Source: Streptomyces camponoticapitis (GTDB taxonomy: Bacteria > Actinomycetota > Actinomycetes > Streptomycetales > Streptomycetaceae). Taken from it: a stretch of 64,000 bases of DNA. The DNA lies in the NCBI RefSeq assembly GCF_014646115.1, contig NZ_BMMV01000010.1:62001-126000 (forward strand). The letters run 5' to 3'. Every line of letters begins with the position of its first letter. Positions within the stretch are counted from its first letter, which is position 1. Below the pieces are notes generated by a model that did no database searches, was not told the DNA's origin, and saw only the letters and a list, made by a program, of their open reading frames with translations. A program made the translations under genes and the position numbers. Below, in pieces: positions 63,520-64,000 of the stretch.

Positions 63520-64000
63520 ACGTCCTCCGGCGTCGTTCCGCGCGTCTCTGTGATGCGGACCGCGCCGGACGACCGCGGCGCCCCCGGCTCCCGGTGCGGC
63601 CGACCCGGCCGGGACCCGTACACCGGCAGTCCCTTACGACCCGGCTGGTCCTGCGTCTCGCCCGACGCCCGCTCGGGTACGTCCCCGAACCGTGCCCGAA
63701 GGCCCTCGTCACCCACCGGCGGACCCGTCTCGTAGACCGGCGACGACGTCACCGGGACGCTGACCACCAGGTCCAGCGAGGGCTTCAACTCCCCGCCCAG
63801 CGCGCTCCACACGTCCGCGAACGAGCGGTCCTCCGGCGGTGGCAGCGCGATCGACAGCGGGACCACCGCCCCGATCTCCGCCAGGGAGCCCGTCAGCCGT
63901 TCCGGCGGCAGCGCCTCGTACCGCAGCAGGCACGCCAACAGCGAGGACAGCAGCCGGTGTTCGTCCTCCGGGCGCTTCGTCCACGCCGTGATCAGATACG
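63516..64000 (-). CDS. cis16: DUF4255/Pvc16-type cap protein, C-terminal part (runs off the window)
   Basis: The visible 160 residues begin inside YLITAWTKRPEDEHRLLSSLLACLLRYEALPPERLTG, the DUF4255 signature. The middle PLSIALPPPEDRSFADVWSALGGELKPSLDLVVSVPV is also family-typical, and the C-terminus is a Pro/Arg-rich tail. In Afp-type particles this protein terminates the tail end of tube and sheath. The start is beyond 64000. Confidence 0.88.
   Translation of the reverse strand, partial: YLITAWTKRPEDEHRLLSSLLACLLRYEALPPERLTGSLAEIGAVVPLSIALPPPEDRSFADVWSALGGELKPSLDLVVSVPVTSSPVYETGPPVGDEGLRARFGDVPERASGETQDQPGRKGLPVYGSRPGRPHREPGAPRSSGAVRITETRGTTPEDV

Overview
The window is high-GC actinobacterial DNA, almost certainly from Streptomyces. 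The evidence is GC-rich codon usage with rare TTA codons, Tat and lipoprotein export signals, a gamma-butyrolactone (A-factor type) signalling pair, cobalamin genes, and a contractile injection system of the Streptomyces type. No plasmid or phage replication genes and no CRISPR array were seen. Two genes run off the window edges.

Region 1 (1-16.6 kb) is sugar catabolism. A Tat-exported alpha-L-rhamnosidase frees L-rhamnose, an ABC transporter (rhaT-rhaP-rhaQ-rhaS, coupled by ATGA overlaps) imports it, and L-rhamnose isomerase (rhaI) starts its breakdown. A LacI-family regulator sits between rhamnosidase and transporter. Near-identical 12-bp palindromes (TGAA..CG..TTCA type) lie at the promoters of the rhamnosidase, rhaT and rhaI, so the regulon can be drawn from sequence alone. 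The rhamnulose kinase and the aldolase/dehydrogenase are absent. After a convergent cobK/cobF pair comes lutABC, which oxidises L-lactate, the expected end product of the lactaldehyde branch.

Region 2 (16.6-32.3 kb) is mixed accessory DNA: a carotenoid oxygenase gene with two frame breaks, a DUF309 gene, tRNA-Pro(GGG) with a strong terminator and degraded sequence beyond it, then an AfsA-like butyrolactone synthase divergent from an ArpA/ScbR-like receptor and followed by a HAD phosphatase with an ARE-like site upstream. Next come a tannase/feruloyl-esterase-like gene with an MFS permease and a divergent GAF/PucR-type regulator, a VOC protein, a P-loop kinase, and a three-gene unit of amidohydrolase, barrel-less amidohydrolase/Atu4866 fusion and broken short-chain dehydrogenase.

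Region 3 (32.6-42 kb) holds a compact three-gene operon (zinc-ribbon protein, membrane protein, TPR-CHAT protease) that looks like a conflict or cell-death module. It abuts the truncated 3' end of a beta-helix gene. A RidA protein, a WYL regulator and a membrane Ser/Thr kinase follow.

Region 4 (42-64 kb) is an extracellular-type contractile injection system (eCIS/CIS). The minus-strand operon runs from sheath (54146) through tubes, LysM baseplate, VgrG spike, PAAR tip, gp25, J-type baseplate and tail protein I to a zinc-ribbon membrane protein. The AAA ATPase and DUF4255 cap gene lie at 61.5-64 kb. Between them, on the plus strand, are a large chimeric cargo-like protein with a nuclease-like C-terminus, a lower-GC downstream gene that looks like its immunity partner, a DivIVA-like coiled-coil protein, a transposase scar and a VapBC-type toxin-antitoxin pair. 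No tail fibre and no tape-measure gene were recognised. The cargo/partner pair, the CHAT operon and the butyrolactone locus with its own phosphatase are the most interesting content.
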